From: Cephalothrix simula
Taxonomy: Eukaryota; Nemertea; Palaeonemertea; Archinemertea; Cephalotrichidae
Assembly (NCBI GenBank): GCA_035591015.1
Contig: JAXIUW010213508.1
Span: 1 to 10,894 of the forward strand
Direction of reading: 5' to 3'
DNA: 10,894 nt
The notes below the pieces were generated by a model. That model was not told the origin of the DNA. It worked only from the letters and a program-made list of their open reading frames with translations, and searched no databases. Positions 1 through 7,618 of the stretch are shown here, in pieces; positions within the stretch are counted from its first letter, which is position 1; each line of letters begins with the position of its first letter. Made by a program: the position numbers and the translations under genes.

Positions 1-148
1 CTTGGTCTGTTTGAACAGGTGGTTTCGAAAATTATTGTACAAAAAGTACTGGTTGGAGCGGATTTATTTGGGGGGGGGGGGCACAGAATGATGCTTTATA
101 AATTTTGGGGGGTCCGTGCCCCCCAGGCCCCCCGTAGCTACGCCACTG
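1..148. mobile_element. 3' end of a hAT-like DNA transposon, truncated by the window edge
   Basis: The right border at 148 reads, on the minus strand, CAGTGGCGTAGCTACGG, which matches the CAGTGGCG... start typical of hAT terminal inverted repeats in invertebrates. Next to it are alternating G and C blocks (106-136) that can fold into a GC hairpin. The 8 bases after the border (149-156, TGTGACAA) would be the target duplication, since hAT elements duplicate 8 bp. The left end lies outside the window, so neither the inverted repeat nor the duplication can be confirmed. No transposase coding is visible. Confidence 0.55.
70..81. repeat. Poly-G tract (G12)
   Basis: Twelve consecutive G residues lie inside the hAT-like end. 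The tract is length-unstable and an error-prone site for sequencing. Confidence 0.95.
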
Positions 149-201
149 TGTGACAAGCTTTTAAGTTAATTATAGTTTAATGATCTTTAATTAGCCCGTT
201 T

Positions 202-252
202 ATTGTCTGTGATTTTATGTTATTAATTGTCTGTGATTTTATGTTATTAATT
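202..252. repeat. Perfect 24-bp tandem duplication
   Basis: The unit beginning ATTGTCTGTGATTTTATG occupies 202-225 and is repeated without mismatch at 226-249, with three more matching bases to 252. Perfect identity in otherwise diverged AT-rich DNA points to a recent duplication, or to an assembly artefact. Nothing suggests it is coding. Confidence 0.95.
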
Positions 253-1388
253 CTAATTAACAAGGCATAAAAATATTTTCGATGATGACCGTTAAATTCA
301 AAAACTGATTGAATATGAGACAGCAGTCTGTAAAGTTACAGGAAAGAGACGTTCCATTTGTGAAGTGGCCCATTGTGAAGTGGACCTTTGATTAAGGTAA
401 ACTCCAATGCCCTGTATCTGTACAATTTCAATTGTAAAATTATATATTCAATTTATTGTCGGGATATATCACTGAGTTAGAGAGGAATAGTTTTGATAGC
501 TGCCTATGGACTTAGAATGCTTTTTGAATAATAAAAAATAATAAAATACATAAGATTTTAAACTGCAATATTCAAGTCAAAGTTGAATGTGTCACTGGTC
601 ATACCATTATTTTTGAAAATTTCGATTCCAAGGTTGCAAAAGAGTGAATAAAGGTAATGTTAAAAAAAAGTTTAGTGGGTAAAAAAGTAGTGGGGTAATT
701 CTTTTTGTCAGTATTTTTCAATTTAGATGCATAGTTTTGATATATACATACGCTCAATTTCAATAGTGGGAGGCATTTTTAACTTAATTTGCCTCCAGCT
801 CAATCCACGCAATAATCACGTGGCCTTAAAAACGATAAATTATGGGAAAATATGACGTTCAACTACTAATGATTTCCAATGCATCAAAATGATATTTCAC
901 AAAGAATATTACAGAGTATCTTGTTGCGAATATGATGTTACAATACGAAATGAGAAAAATAAGCGGGATTAAGATATACGTTGTAAATTTCAAGAGAAAA
1001 TAGCAAGGTTGCGAAGAAGAATAAAAATGGTTGAAGGTTGGGGTGGTTGAACTTCTCCACATAATAAATACATAATGAAATTTCAAATAAGCATGGCCGT
1101 TATTTACCAGTTTACTAAAATTTCTATAATTATTATTTGATACGCACTCAACGAGAGAAAGCTTTGACAAAATTAGATTCGAAGAAATCTTAAAATAAAA
1201 ATTTGATTGTCAATAAATTTTTCCCTCACATACATAAATTAGCAACGTTTATTTGTGGTGCTCCCTTTTATCTACAGGCAAGGGCTGACAGCTTTCGTTA
1301 AATGCTAGATCTATTCAACTCAGGTACTCAGAAAATGTAATATATGTTTCCTATCCAAACCATTATTGGTTAGGCCGGATCTGGTAAA
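253..1388. other. AT-rich intergenic or intronic DNA, no gene seen
   Basis: This stretch is strongly AT-rich with poly-A and poly-T runs. The only structure seen is a short direct repeat, TTGTGAAGTGG followed by CC or ACC, at 358-370 and 373-386. A 103-codon frame on the minus strand (859-1170) has no recognisable motif and a composition expected of AT-rich noise. Confidence 0.6.
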
Positions 1389-1500
1389 CAGGGCTTCCAG
1401 CCGTTCTACTTTTCAAACTTTTTGAAATTCTGTCCTACTACACCACACATGTATGTGTATGTCCTACTTTTCCTACTTTTTGGCTTTTGTCCTACTTTTT
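1389..1500. repeat. TCCTACTTTT-rich repeat, possibly a DNA transposon end
   Basis: The motif TCCTACTTTT or a close variant recurs at about 1462-1470, 1471-1480 and 1490-1499, with degenerate copies at about 1404-1414 and 1433-1440. The block begins CAGGGCTTCCAGCCG at 1389, and CAGGG is a common terminus of hAT-type elements. No matching right end was found in the window, so this could be a solo end or simply a degenerate tandem repeat. Confidence 0.4.
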
Positions 1501-1599
1501 AAAAAATTTTCAATTATATTTTTTTACAACAATTCAATTGCAGTGTTTTTATTGCAGGTTATAGTCTTCAGGTTTCAAGTCATCTTAAGCACAAGCTAA

Positions 1600-1910
1600 G
1601 ATATTAGCGCTATATGGGGGGTAGAGGAAGAACTGCAGTTTCCCTTCAGTTATGGGTTCGAGCCTCACTATACTGAAACAAGATTCTGGTCCTCAGTGTC
1701 CTCTGACTGGGACATCAAATACCTGTAGGATGTACGTGCCGCTGATTAAATGCCGCTGGTGGCACACGTCGGTCTTGTACCGCGGTATGTCTCGGTCCTA
1801 CATCAATCAAATCATGATTTCATGCTGGAAGTGACAACCTTATTTATCTTCTGTATGGCGGTTGACCGCCCTGTTTAAGAAGTTGTTTCTTTGCTAAAGA
1901 AACCTTCCGC
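1600..1910 (+). mobile_element. tRNA-derived SINE-like element
   Basis: An A-box-like TAGCGCTATATGG (1605-1617) is followed about 37 bases later by a B-box-like GGTTCGAGCC (1655-1664). This is the order and spacing of an internal RNA polymerase III promoter of the tRNA type. The body downstream (about 1680-1840) is more GC-rich than its surroundings and contains GGGACATCAAAT, a pattern common in invertebrate SINE bodies. The 3' part has two tight hairpins: GGCGGT-TG-ACCGCC (1857-1870) and the perfect 8-bp stem GTTTCTTT-GCT-AAAGAAAC (1885-1903). Boundaries are approximate. A 60-codon frame here (1652-1834) falls within the SINE and is probably not a gene. The family is unassigned. Confidence 0.5.
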
Positions 1911-2589
1911 TAAATCACATTATCTGCTTTTGATCACATGTATCAATGCATATCAGATTGCCTAGCCCAGAGGAGCCCCAGTAACTGCTCGACATTGCAG
2001 ATCTGGTGGTCAAAAAGAAACTCATGAAGTATGAATTTGATAAATCACAAGTTATCGTTGTTAGTCATGTGAAAGAAAGACCCATGTTCAAATGAATTGC
2101 TAGGTAACCTTGAGTTATACTGTATTACAATATACAGAGGAGTACAAGTACCTAGGGGAGGTGTAAAATCTAATTGAACTAAAGAATTCAAATGAAAAAC
2201 CGAGGCCACCTTCCAAACAATCCTATCCACTTTTAAGATGGACTCAAACTACTGCTCGAATTGAATAGGATTCCCAAAATCGGAAGGTTGTTAAAAGAAG
2301 TATCATGGAGCATAAAAATCAGGTTAATATGAAACGAAAAAAATGCCCATCTAACTAAGAATAAATACATTCTTCCAAAGCTAAAACTTCAAATCTTCAA
2401 TTAGTGGTTATTCGAGGTTGTACAGTCAAAGAAGAAGGAGAAAAAGGAGGTGCAAATTAAAGTCACATGTTGAGGAATAAAAAATGAGGATGTTTGATGC
2501 CCAAGAGTGTTTGTGTTCTCTGCAGATTTCTAGTCTTCGTTTGCGGATCTTTGAGGGAACTAGAGTACCGTTCATTTAAAACTTGCCTA
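1911..2589. other. Unassigned AT-rich DNA
   Basis: No gene, RNA or clear repeat is seen. Two short minus-strand frames (2045-2230 and the one reaching 2666) have no motif support. Confidence 0.5.
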
Positions 2590-2907
2590 CCCCTTGGATG
2601 AACGGACGAGGGATCACCCATTCCTCCATTTGTCCATTCATCGCCATTAATCCATTCTGCCCTCATCCAAAATCAGATGAATGGACGGATGGATGATTGG
2701 ATGAGTGTTTATATTGTAATTTATTCGAGCGATGCATCACCAACTCTTGTTGTATTAGCGTAACGAAATCCTTCAGCAAACAAATTAATAAATTGAAATC
2801 ATTATTCACTTTTCGTGTTTGTTTATCAATTTAAGCACAATGAGGCATTAAAATTAGTTCGATTAGAGGTAATTCAAGACTCATTCATTCATCCATGAAT
2901 GGATGAG
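2590..2907. repeat. Diverged (GGAT/ATCC) simple repeat with inverted pairs
   Basis: GGAT, ATGG and their complements are dispersed at 2591-2705, and again at 2881-2907. The first block contains an inverted pair, GTCCATTCATC (2632-2642) with GATGAATGGAC (2676-2686). The second is a tight hairpin, TCATCCAT-GA-ATGGATGA (2889-2906). Between the blocks is AT-rich sequence without recognisable features. This looks like a decayed microsatellite or the tail of an old element. Confidence 0.55.
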
Positions 2908-3056
2908 CGGCAAATGACATGTACAAGAAAGCGTTGAAAGATGGTCTGTTAAGGGAAAGGGGACAGAGTAACTCCTGTTACACATCATAAATGTACCTGC
3001 AGCATGTTAATCTAATCACCTATACCAGGGACATCTAAAGAATCAAAATGAAGCGG

Positions 3057-3074
3057 AACGTTAGCCCTAACGTT
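3057..3074. repeat. Perfect short hairpin
   Basis: AACGTTAG (3057-3064) and CTAACGTT (3067-3074) are exact reverse complements separated by CC. A further partial copy, CGTTAGCAAAGTTAG, follows. No function is evident. It lies about 110 bases left of the fold-back element. Confidence 0.7.
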
Positions 3075-3203
3075 AGCAAAGTTAGTTGGTGGAGGAAGGA
3101 AAAAAGACAAGAATGAATTGAAAGAAGAGCAAAGAAGTCTCGAAAATTTAATTCGGTAAAGAGTAGTCTAATGAGAATGTTAACAATAAATACCAAGGCG
3201 AAC

Positions 3204-3244
3204 ATCCGACAGCTGTTTCGCTATGTCTAGCTTCTTCGGGGACT
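3204..3244 (-). ncRNA. Hammerhead-ribozyme-like segment, left arm, probably inactive
   Basis: On the minus strand the order is a short stem-I strand AGTCC, a core-like CCGAAGA, a 4-bp stem GCTA-GACA-TAGC, GAAAC, then AGCT, GTC and GGAT. This follows the type-I hammerhead layout (stem I, CUGANGA, stem II, GAAA, minimal stem III, NUH cleavage triplet, stem I). The AGTCC and GGAT strands can pair over 3-4 bp, and GTC is a canonical cleavage triplet. Two departures matter: position U4 is C, and there is an extra A between the core and stem II. Activity is therefore unlikely for this copy. The resemblance could also be coincidental. Confidence 0.3.
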
Positions 3245-3393
3245 AATCTAATTGAAAATTACAACATACGTAAACAATATAAAGAGTTCAAAAGGACAAC
3301 AGACAGGATAAATATTTGTCTGTTGTCCTTTGGAAATCTTTCTATTGTTTATGTAAATGTATGCTGTAATTTTCAATTAAATTAGTCAAGATC

Positions 3394-3438
3394 AGTCACC
3401 GAAGAAGCTAGACATGGCGAAACATGCAGCTGTCGGAT
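3394..3438 (+). ncRNA. Hammerhead-ribozyme-like segment, right arm, probably inactive
   Basis: This is the inverted counterpart of the left-arm segment: CCGAAGA, stem GCTA-GACA-TGGC (one G-U pair), GAAAC, a slightly longer ATGCAGCT loop, then GTC and GGAT. It shares the C in place of U4 and the extra A. It has also lost most stem-I pairing because GTCA faces GGAT. Conservation of the GAAGAAGC...GCGAAAC block in both arms shows only common origin, not function. Confidence 0.25.
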
Positions 3439-3496
3439 ATTAAATTTAAAATTCAAAAAAATAAAATAAAAATGTTCGCCCTGGTATTTATTGTTA

Positions 3497-3972
3497 TTTT
3501 TCTAGAAAAATTAGTTTTTGATGGCATGATCTTTATAAACGAGCTCAATAAAAGCATTAAGTACGATAGGTAAAGTAAAGTAAAGAAATACGCTCAGGTA
3601 AAGTATAAAAATATAAAAACATTATCTTAATACATAATCACACCCTAATGATATAAGAATTATGTCTCAAGTTTTTTTATTAAATGAGCATTTATTCAAA
3701 TAGAGGATTTCTTTTAAAACATAATCTAGTTGTGCCAATCGGTCTAAAGGCCATTACGGGCGGGTATAATTTTTAATAATTAATTTCATCCAGATAAATT
3801 ACATGTATAAAATTCAAGTTCAAATACCGCAGACATGCTTTAGGTTTCAGCCCAACCAAGTGTAGGGCATTTCACATCAAATAATTTTGAATTTTAATAT
3901 CGAGGAAAGTAATACAAAAACACTCAGGAACACTCCAAAGACCGGAAGTCCGTGTCTGGTGAAAACTGAAAC
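3497..3972. other. Unassigned AT-rich DNA
   Basis: Nothing beyond a short GTAAA-type tandem run (about 3570-3586) is seen. No open frame or RNA signature was recognised. Confidence 0.5.
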
Positions 3973-4574
3973 TTAACTCTCAAAATACCATGTATCTGCA
4001 TCGCCATATTCACTTATTGCTTGACCGAATGCCTCTTTAAGTCTCTCAGTAAATTCATCCAATTTCTTTAAAGGTTTAGAACTAACAATACTTTCATCAA
4101 AAGTAGAACAAGTTTCCAAGGTATCCGAGTTGCTGCAACTATCCATGCGGTAAATTTCATGCGGCGAATCAAGTTTATGTATAATGCTGGCCTCACTTCA
4201 CTTTTATCCCGATCGACGATAACGGGAGAAATCCCATCCAGCAAATTTTGAGAACAAGGAATGCTCCAAGAACGAGGCGACTCAATACTTGATGTACTTT
4301 CATTAATATTTTTTCACTTTCTCTTCGATTTGGTGACTTATTAAATTGATTCCCCTTTGATTTACTTCTGGTAGTTACTCCATGGCTGAATTCATTTTCG
4401 ATTGGTTTTGACTTCCACCTCTATTGTCTTAGAACTTTTGGGCTTGTAAACAGCTGGAGTCTTTACGGTTGTATGAACAGCTATGCTTTCACTACTGTGG
4501 CTGCCATTGGGAACCATATCTGAACAGGTGAATCTGATTTTAATGGCAATACATTCATCTCTCTCCCTGTACAT
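3973..4574 (-). pseudogene. Frameshifted C-terminal coding block of an unrecognised protein
   Basis: Minus-strand reading gives consecutive protein-like segments separated by simple indels. The first frame (about 4574-4412) includes KPKSSKTIEVEVK. The next (about 4410-4310) includes GVTTRSKSKG and SPNRRESEK. The third (about 4307-4193) includes SIESPRSWSIPCSQNLLDG. The last (about 4198-3976) includes KKLDEFTERLKEAFGQAISE and ends at a TAA at 3973-3975. Three frame changes lie near 4411, 4308 and 4195, the middle one at an A-run. The product looks Ser/Glu/Lys-rich and disordered at first, with an amphipathic Leu/Phe-containing helix near the C-terminus. I recognise no domain. A weak acceptor-like ACAG sits just upstream (4567-4570). 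It may be the 3' part of the gene remnant at 6760-8809, but a stop at 6760 argues against simple continuity. It could be a decayed transposon gene instead. Confidence 0.5.
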
Positions 4575-4589
4575 GTTCTCCTTACTTAC

Positions 4590-5024
4590 AGTAGGATTGA
4601 GTAACGCTCTAAGTTAACAGGTAGTCCAAAAACTGGTATCCTAAATATCCTATTTTTGGTTTGATTAAGCAAAATAACAGAGCTCGAAATAAATGCGTGT
4701 TCTCGACTTCACATCAGCAAAGTACTACTATGTCTCAAGTAAGCCACTAAGTTTTCTTGCTTGGTTTTAATAGAGGTTTTATGTATTTTCCTTTAAGGGA
4801 TTTGTTTATATGTTTGCAAAATATAGCTAAACTACTCATTTAGAAAGACGGCAAAGTGAAAAGGACTGAGGTTTTCACTCTGCCTAACTCCTGCTTCACA
4901 TGATTATCCCATCACAGTCTTTGATACAAGATTTCACGTTTTTATACATATTCATTATAACGCCCTAATTAATTTTTCATTTATGCCTTGGTCTAATAAA
5001 TTTTTCCATACCGTAATTTTTCTC
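4590..5024. other. Unassigned AT-rich DNA with one strong hairpin
   Basis: The only structure seen is a 13-bp stem with one mismatch: GGCAAAGTGAAAA (4850-4862) pairs with TTTTCACTCTGCC (4872-4884) across a 9-nt loop. No coding was supported here. Confidence 0.6.
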
Positions 5025-5283
5025 AGGTAAGTAAGTATGTAATGCTTTATTTAAAGACGGAATAAAATTTACAATTAACATGAGCACTAGAGGAAATAAA
5101 TAAAGAGGCATATAAAAAATCTGCAGGGTGAAAATTCAAAAACATTATACATGCATATAAAATATAAATCTATAGTTAAAATAAATAATTTCTTAGTGAA
5201 AAGATAATAAAAATTAATCTTTACACATTGCGCATTTACATTTTATACCTTCCCAGTTTCTAATTAAAGATTTAAACTCTTGA

Positions 5284-5303
5284 AGTGATACTGAGTGATA
5301 CTG
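5284..5303. repeat. Perfect 10-bp tandem duplication inside the LINE
   Basis: AGTGATACTG is repeated exactly (5284-5293, 5294-5303). On the LINE coding strand this shifts the frame between ...TAVSL and LQEFKSLIRNW. It happens to restore the frame lost by an earlier one-base deletion near 5415. Confidence 0.95.
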
Positions 5304-5689
5304 CTGTTCTAAGATTATTATCTAAGTTATTCCTATAAATGAGGGAATGCCTTCCATATTTGACCGTATTGTATTCGGGAAGATTAACAATATTTTGATT
5401 CCTAAGATTATAATTTGAGTTTTTAAAACAAAAAAATTATTTGTATAGCTAGGTCCTAAATTATTTACAGCTTTAGAAACATTAGTGGCAAGAGTCATCG
5501 CAAACCTAAGAACCCTTTCTTGTATTTTCTCCATTTTCTGAACATCTGCTTTACTACAAAACATCCATATAGTGTTACAAAAATTAAATTTAGGAAGAAT
5601 AAAACATTTGTAAATACTTAATATAGTTTTAAAATTAAGATACTTAGCAAATCTTTTGTTGCTTGGCGGCTTTGGTACGGTACATAGAT

Positions 5690-5735
5690 TAGATACATGT
5701 TCATTAAAATTCTAGATACATGTTCATTAAAATTC
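5690..5735. repeat. Perfect 23-bp tandem duplication inside the LINE
   Basis: The unit starting TAGATACATGTTCATT occupies 5690-5712 and is repeated without mismatch at 5713-5735. It falls in the reverse transcriptase coding region just after the LNFNEHVS block and breaks the frame. Confidence 0.95.
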
Positions 5736-6290
5736 AATTTGTCATCAATATGTAAATCAAGTAATTTCACACATTTTTAGACGTAAGAGCCACGTTTTCT
5801 ATATCTAAAGTTAGGGGCTCCCCATATTTTTTTTTCGCGTGTGAGAAAAATGCTGTGAAATTTCGTTGGATTTGCCTGCATAAAATTGTTCTCAAACCAA
5901 TTCATGGTGCAGTTAACATTTTCTTGTAAACTAACCTTTAATACGACATGATTTTCAGCAACATTACTAACGGTATTATCGTTTGCATTAAATTATATAG
6001 ATCACAATCTTTAACAATTTAAAATAGGTCATTTATAAAAACATTAAACAGAATAGGGCCAAGAATTGACCCTTGAGGGACTCCTTTCATAATTTCTAAA
6101 ACATTATTAAGTACTGAAGATATTTTCACTCTTTGCTTACGATCTTAGTCCTTCATAAGATTTAACGAATCTCCATGGAGATCGTAGGCCTCGCGTTTAG
6201 CCAGTAGAAGGTCATGGGGGAGGCAATCGAAGGCTTTAGGTGTGAATCAACATAAAATGCTAGTTAAAACGTCAGATCACAACAAATACT

Positions 6291-6750
6291 TCTATTGGCT
6301 TAGAGAAAATCAAGTTCATTAAGAGATTACAAAGCTCATAAAATACAGTATAAAAAATCAAGACCAACAGCCAAAATTTAATGGAATTCTGAGTCCCGAT
6401 TTTCAATAAACTATGTGAAATTGTAACATAAAACAGACATCAATCTGGTTAAAAAAGAAAATCAGAAAAAGTTAATTGGCAAACAGGATGATATAAGTCA
6501 TACTGACCCTCGTAAAATTTTATAGAGGAAATAGCGGAGATTTCCTTTAACTTAGGAACAAATTGCTTTTATTTTAAGACGGGGAAGAAAGTTCACCTAT
6601 CAATTCAGCAAAATTTTAGGATATATTTGGCATTTTTTTGATTTTTTTCCTATAAAATAGTGCATAAATTTGGATAGAAAATCACAGGAATTGAGGCATT
6701 CTGTCAATGATATTGTTTAAATGTGTATAGATATAATATATGACATCATT
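6291..6750. other. Unassigned AT-rich DNA
   Basis: This stretch separates the LINE from the coiled-coil exon. No feature is seen apart from T- and A-runs. Confidence 0.5.
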
Positions 6751-6759
6751 TTTATTCAT

Positions 6760-7206
6760 TCATGAAATTTTTGTAATTGAATGTTGAACTGGTCCTTCAG
6801 TAAATTCAAGGCCAAAAGATTCAGTTGGCTGATCTGTACAATTGGGAGCCGCAGGGACTTGAATTGAAACGATATTTCCTGGATCAAGATCTGGACCTTC
6901 CGAGAAAGTTAAATTGAAAGACGTTCCTTCAACCATGGGTTCATCCAGGATATCAGGGATCTTACAATTAATTTCAGAGCCAACCTCTTCATCCAAGGAT
7001 GGTGGATTCTATGCCATTTCTTACGAGTTCAACGTCGACAAAACCATTCTCAGCGACAACAAACTTTGCATGAGTTATCTCTAGCTCATTTTTAAGATTC
7101 TTAATCTCCAATTGTATTTACGGTTTTCTAATTCAAGCTCAGCAACTTTGGATTTAAGAGTACTTCGTTTGCTTGGGCCCTGGTTTGCATAATTGAATAT
7201 AAAGAC
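6760..7206 (-). pseudogene. Coiled-coil-coding exon of an unrecognised gene, with frameshifts and terminal stop
   Basis: The exon starts after a good acceptor (pyrimidine-rich tract, then GGACAG, with AG at 7207-7208). The first frame includes LYIQLCKPGPK. After a shift near 7158 comes STLKSKVAELELENRK, and after a one-base loss near 7100 comes LKNELEITHAKFVVAENGF. After a third shift near 7010 comes a longer acidic stretch (DEEVGSEINCKIPDILDEP ... ESFGLEFTEGPVQ) ending at TGA 6760-6762. Leu, Leu, Tyr, Leu fall at seven-residue steps in the coil, giving a zipper-like amphipathic helix. No basic DNA-binding region precedes it, so a bZIP identity is not supported. An AATAAA lies only 3 bases past the stop (6751-6756). 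The intron before it is 85 nt, joining the exon at 7292-7501 in a compatible phase. Frameshifts suggest a pseudogene, or base-level indel errors in the assembly. Confidence 0.6.
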
Positions 7207-7291
7207 CTGTCCACAAAATTAGGAAAATTAGAGAAAATAAATTTTGGCTCCAGCTTAAATCCAAAAATATAATCCAAGAAGGAAAGTTAAC
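7207..7291 (-). other. Candidate 85-nt spliceosomal intron
   Basis: On the minus strand it begins GTTAAC and ends in a pyrimidine-rich stretch followed by GTGGACAG. It links two protein-like blocks in the same phase. It is a short intron. Confidence 0.5.
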
Positions 7292-7501
7292 CTAATGCTG
7301 CGCTCTTGATCTGGCCAAGAAATGATTTGTAGTATTGAGAGGTTGGTTCAATGCCTCTATTCAAATAGCAATAACAGATATCCATAAGAGAGAATGCCTC
7401 TAAGATAATACTGTGCTCAAAGTTCAAAAAGTTATGGCCAGTTGTTATATGATACAGTAGTAGCCCTTTATGTTTTAAGTATTTTTCTACATATTGAACA
7501 C
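7292..7501 (-). CDS. Internal exon of an unrecognised gene (70 codons)
   Basis: This 210-nt block is open without a stop or frameshift on the minus strand and reads as ordinary protein, for example VQYVEKYLKHKGLLLYH and MDICYCYLNRGIEPTSQYYK, ending KSFLGQIKSAAL. It is bounded by a 3' splice site CCAG/GTGTTC (AG at 7502-7503, weak pyrimidine tract) and a 5' splice site TTAG/GTTAAC (GT at 7290-7291). Both junctions are phase 1 and the length is a multiple of three, so the exon could be skipped without breaking the frame. The composition suggests an alpha-helical fold rich in Leu, Tyr and Phe. I do not recognise the family. It could be a living host gene or part of the remnant that includes the damaged exon downstream. 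Confidence 0.55.
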
Positions 7502-7570
7502 CTGGTAGGATTATCGTTTCTCATTAATTTTGGGGCCGATTAGAGAAAAAAGGGGTAAAAGTTAACTAGC

Positions 7571-7618
7571 GTGTTTTACAAATCTCGTGTTTTACAGATC
7601 TCGTGAATTACAGATCTC
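7571..7618. repeat. Three-copy 16-bp tandem repeat
   Basis: Units GTGTTTTACAAATCTC (7571-7586), GTGTTTTACAGATCTC (7587-7602) and GTGAATTACAGATCTC (7603-7618) follow without spacing. The pattern of one change, then two, looks like stepwise divergence after duplication. It lies in the long intron postulated between the exon at 7292 and the one at 8722. Confidence 0.93.

Larger units (their letters stand above)
3181..3496. mobile_element. Fold-back (long inverted repeat) element, non-autonomous
   Basis: The left arm (3181-3305) and right arm (3317-3496) are imperfect reverse complements over almost their full length. The outer 25 bases (3181-3205 versus 3472-3496) differ at one position. The inner 15 bases (3291-3305 versus 3317-3331) are a perfect stem around an 11-nt loop. 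The right arm is longer mainly because of a 35-nt A-rich insertion (3439-3473) and a few small insertions near 3389-3397 and 3424. The outermost bases read TA on both sides of ACAATAAATACC, so a TA target duplication with a Tc1/mariner-like MITE is possible. Alternatively this is two inverted copies of a Penelope-like terminal repeat. It contains no reading frame. Confidence 0.8.
5025..6290 (-). pseudogene. 5'-truncated, dead non-LTR retrotransposon (L2/CR1/Jockey-group LINE), reverse transcriptase part
   Basis: Minus-strand translation recovers the second half of a LINE reverse transcriptase in pieces. The first is an FDCLPHDLL block (about 6205-6231). Next is DRKQRVK, then GVPQGSILGP (6055-6084) followed by FNVFINDLF. 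A YADD-like site read as ANDNT (5972-5986) follows. Downstream are NWFENNF, QANPTKF, LHIDDKLNFNEHVS, and a C-terminal QKMEKIQERVLRF region. It ends with the WxGxxCxCxxC motif and a TAA at 5214-5216. The 3' UTR has AATAAA (5046-5051) and a short ACTT microsatellite tail (5027-5039), as in CR1/L2-type elements. Damage includes internal stops (for example near 6020), several frameshifts, and the first Asp of the YADD pair changed to Asn. Everything upstream of the palm domain is missing, consistent with 5' truncation during insertion. Clade assignment within the CR1-Jockey group is tentative. Confidence 0.88.

Noticed and set aside
859-1170. 103-codon minus-strand open frame
   Set aside because: Rich in Phe, Tyr, Ile, Ser and Asn as AT-rich noise is, with no motif, splice signal or repeat homology recognised. 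The hydrophobic stretch is not convincing evidence of a membrane protein.
1652-1834. 60-codon plus-strand open frame
   Set aside because: Falls entirely within the tRNA-derived SINE-like unit and begins at its B box.
2045-2666. Two short minus-strand open frames
   Set aside because: No protein-like motif. The second overlaps the degenerate GGAT/ATCC repeat.
5025-6290. Active retrotransposon
   Set aside because: The 5' half is missing, stops and frameshifts interrupt the frame, and the YADD catalytic pair is altered.
7000-7206. bZIP transcription factor, possibly XBP1-like with an Ire1-type frame-switching intron
   Set aside because: The heptad Leu pattern and a VAELELENRK stretch resemble a zipper, but no basic region precedes it, no paired CNGCAG-type cleavage loops are present at the frame change, and the in-phase upstream exon does not encode a DNA-binding segment.
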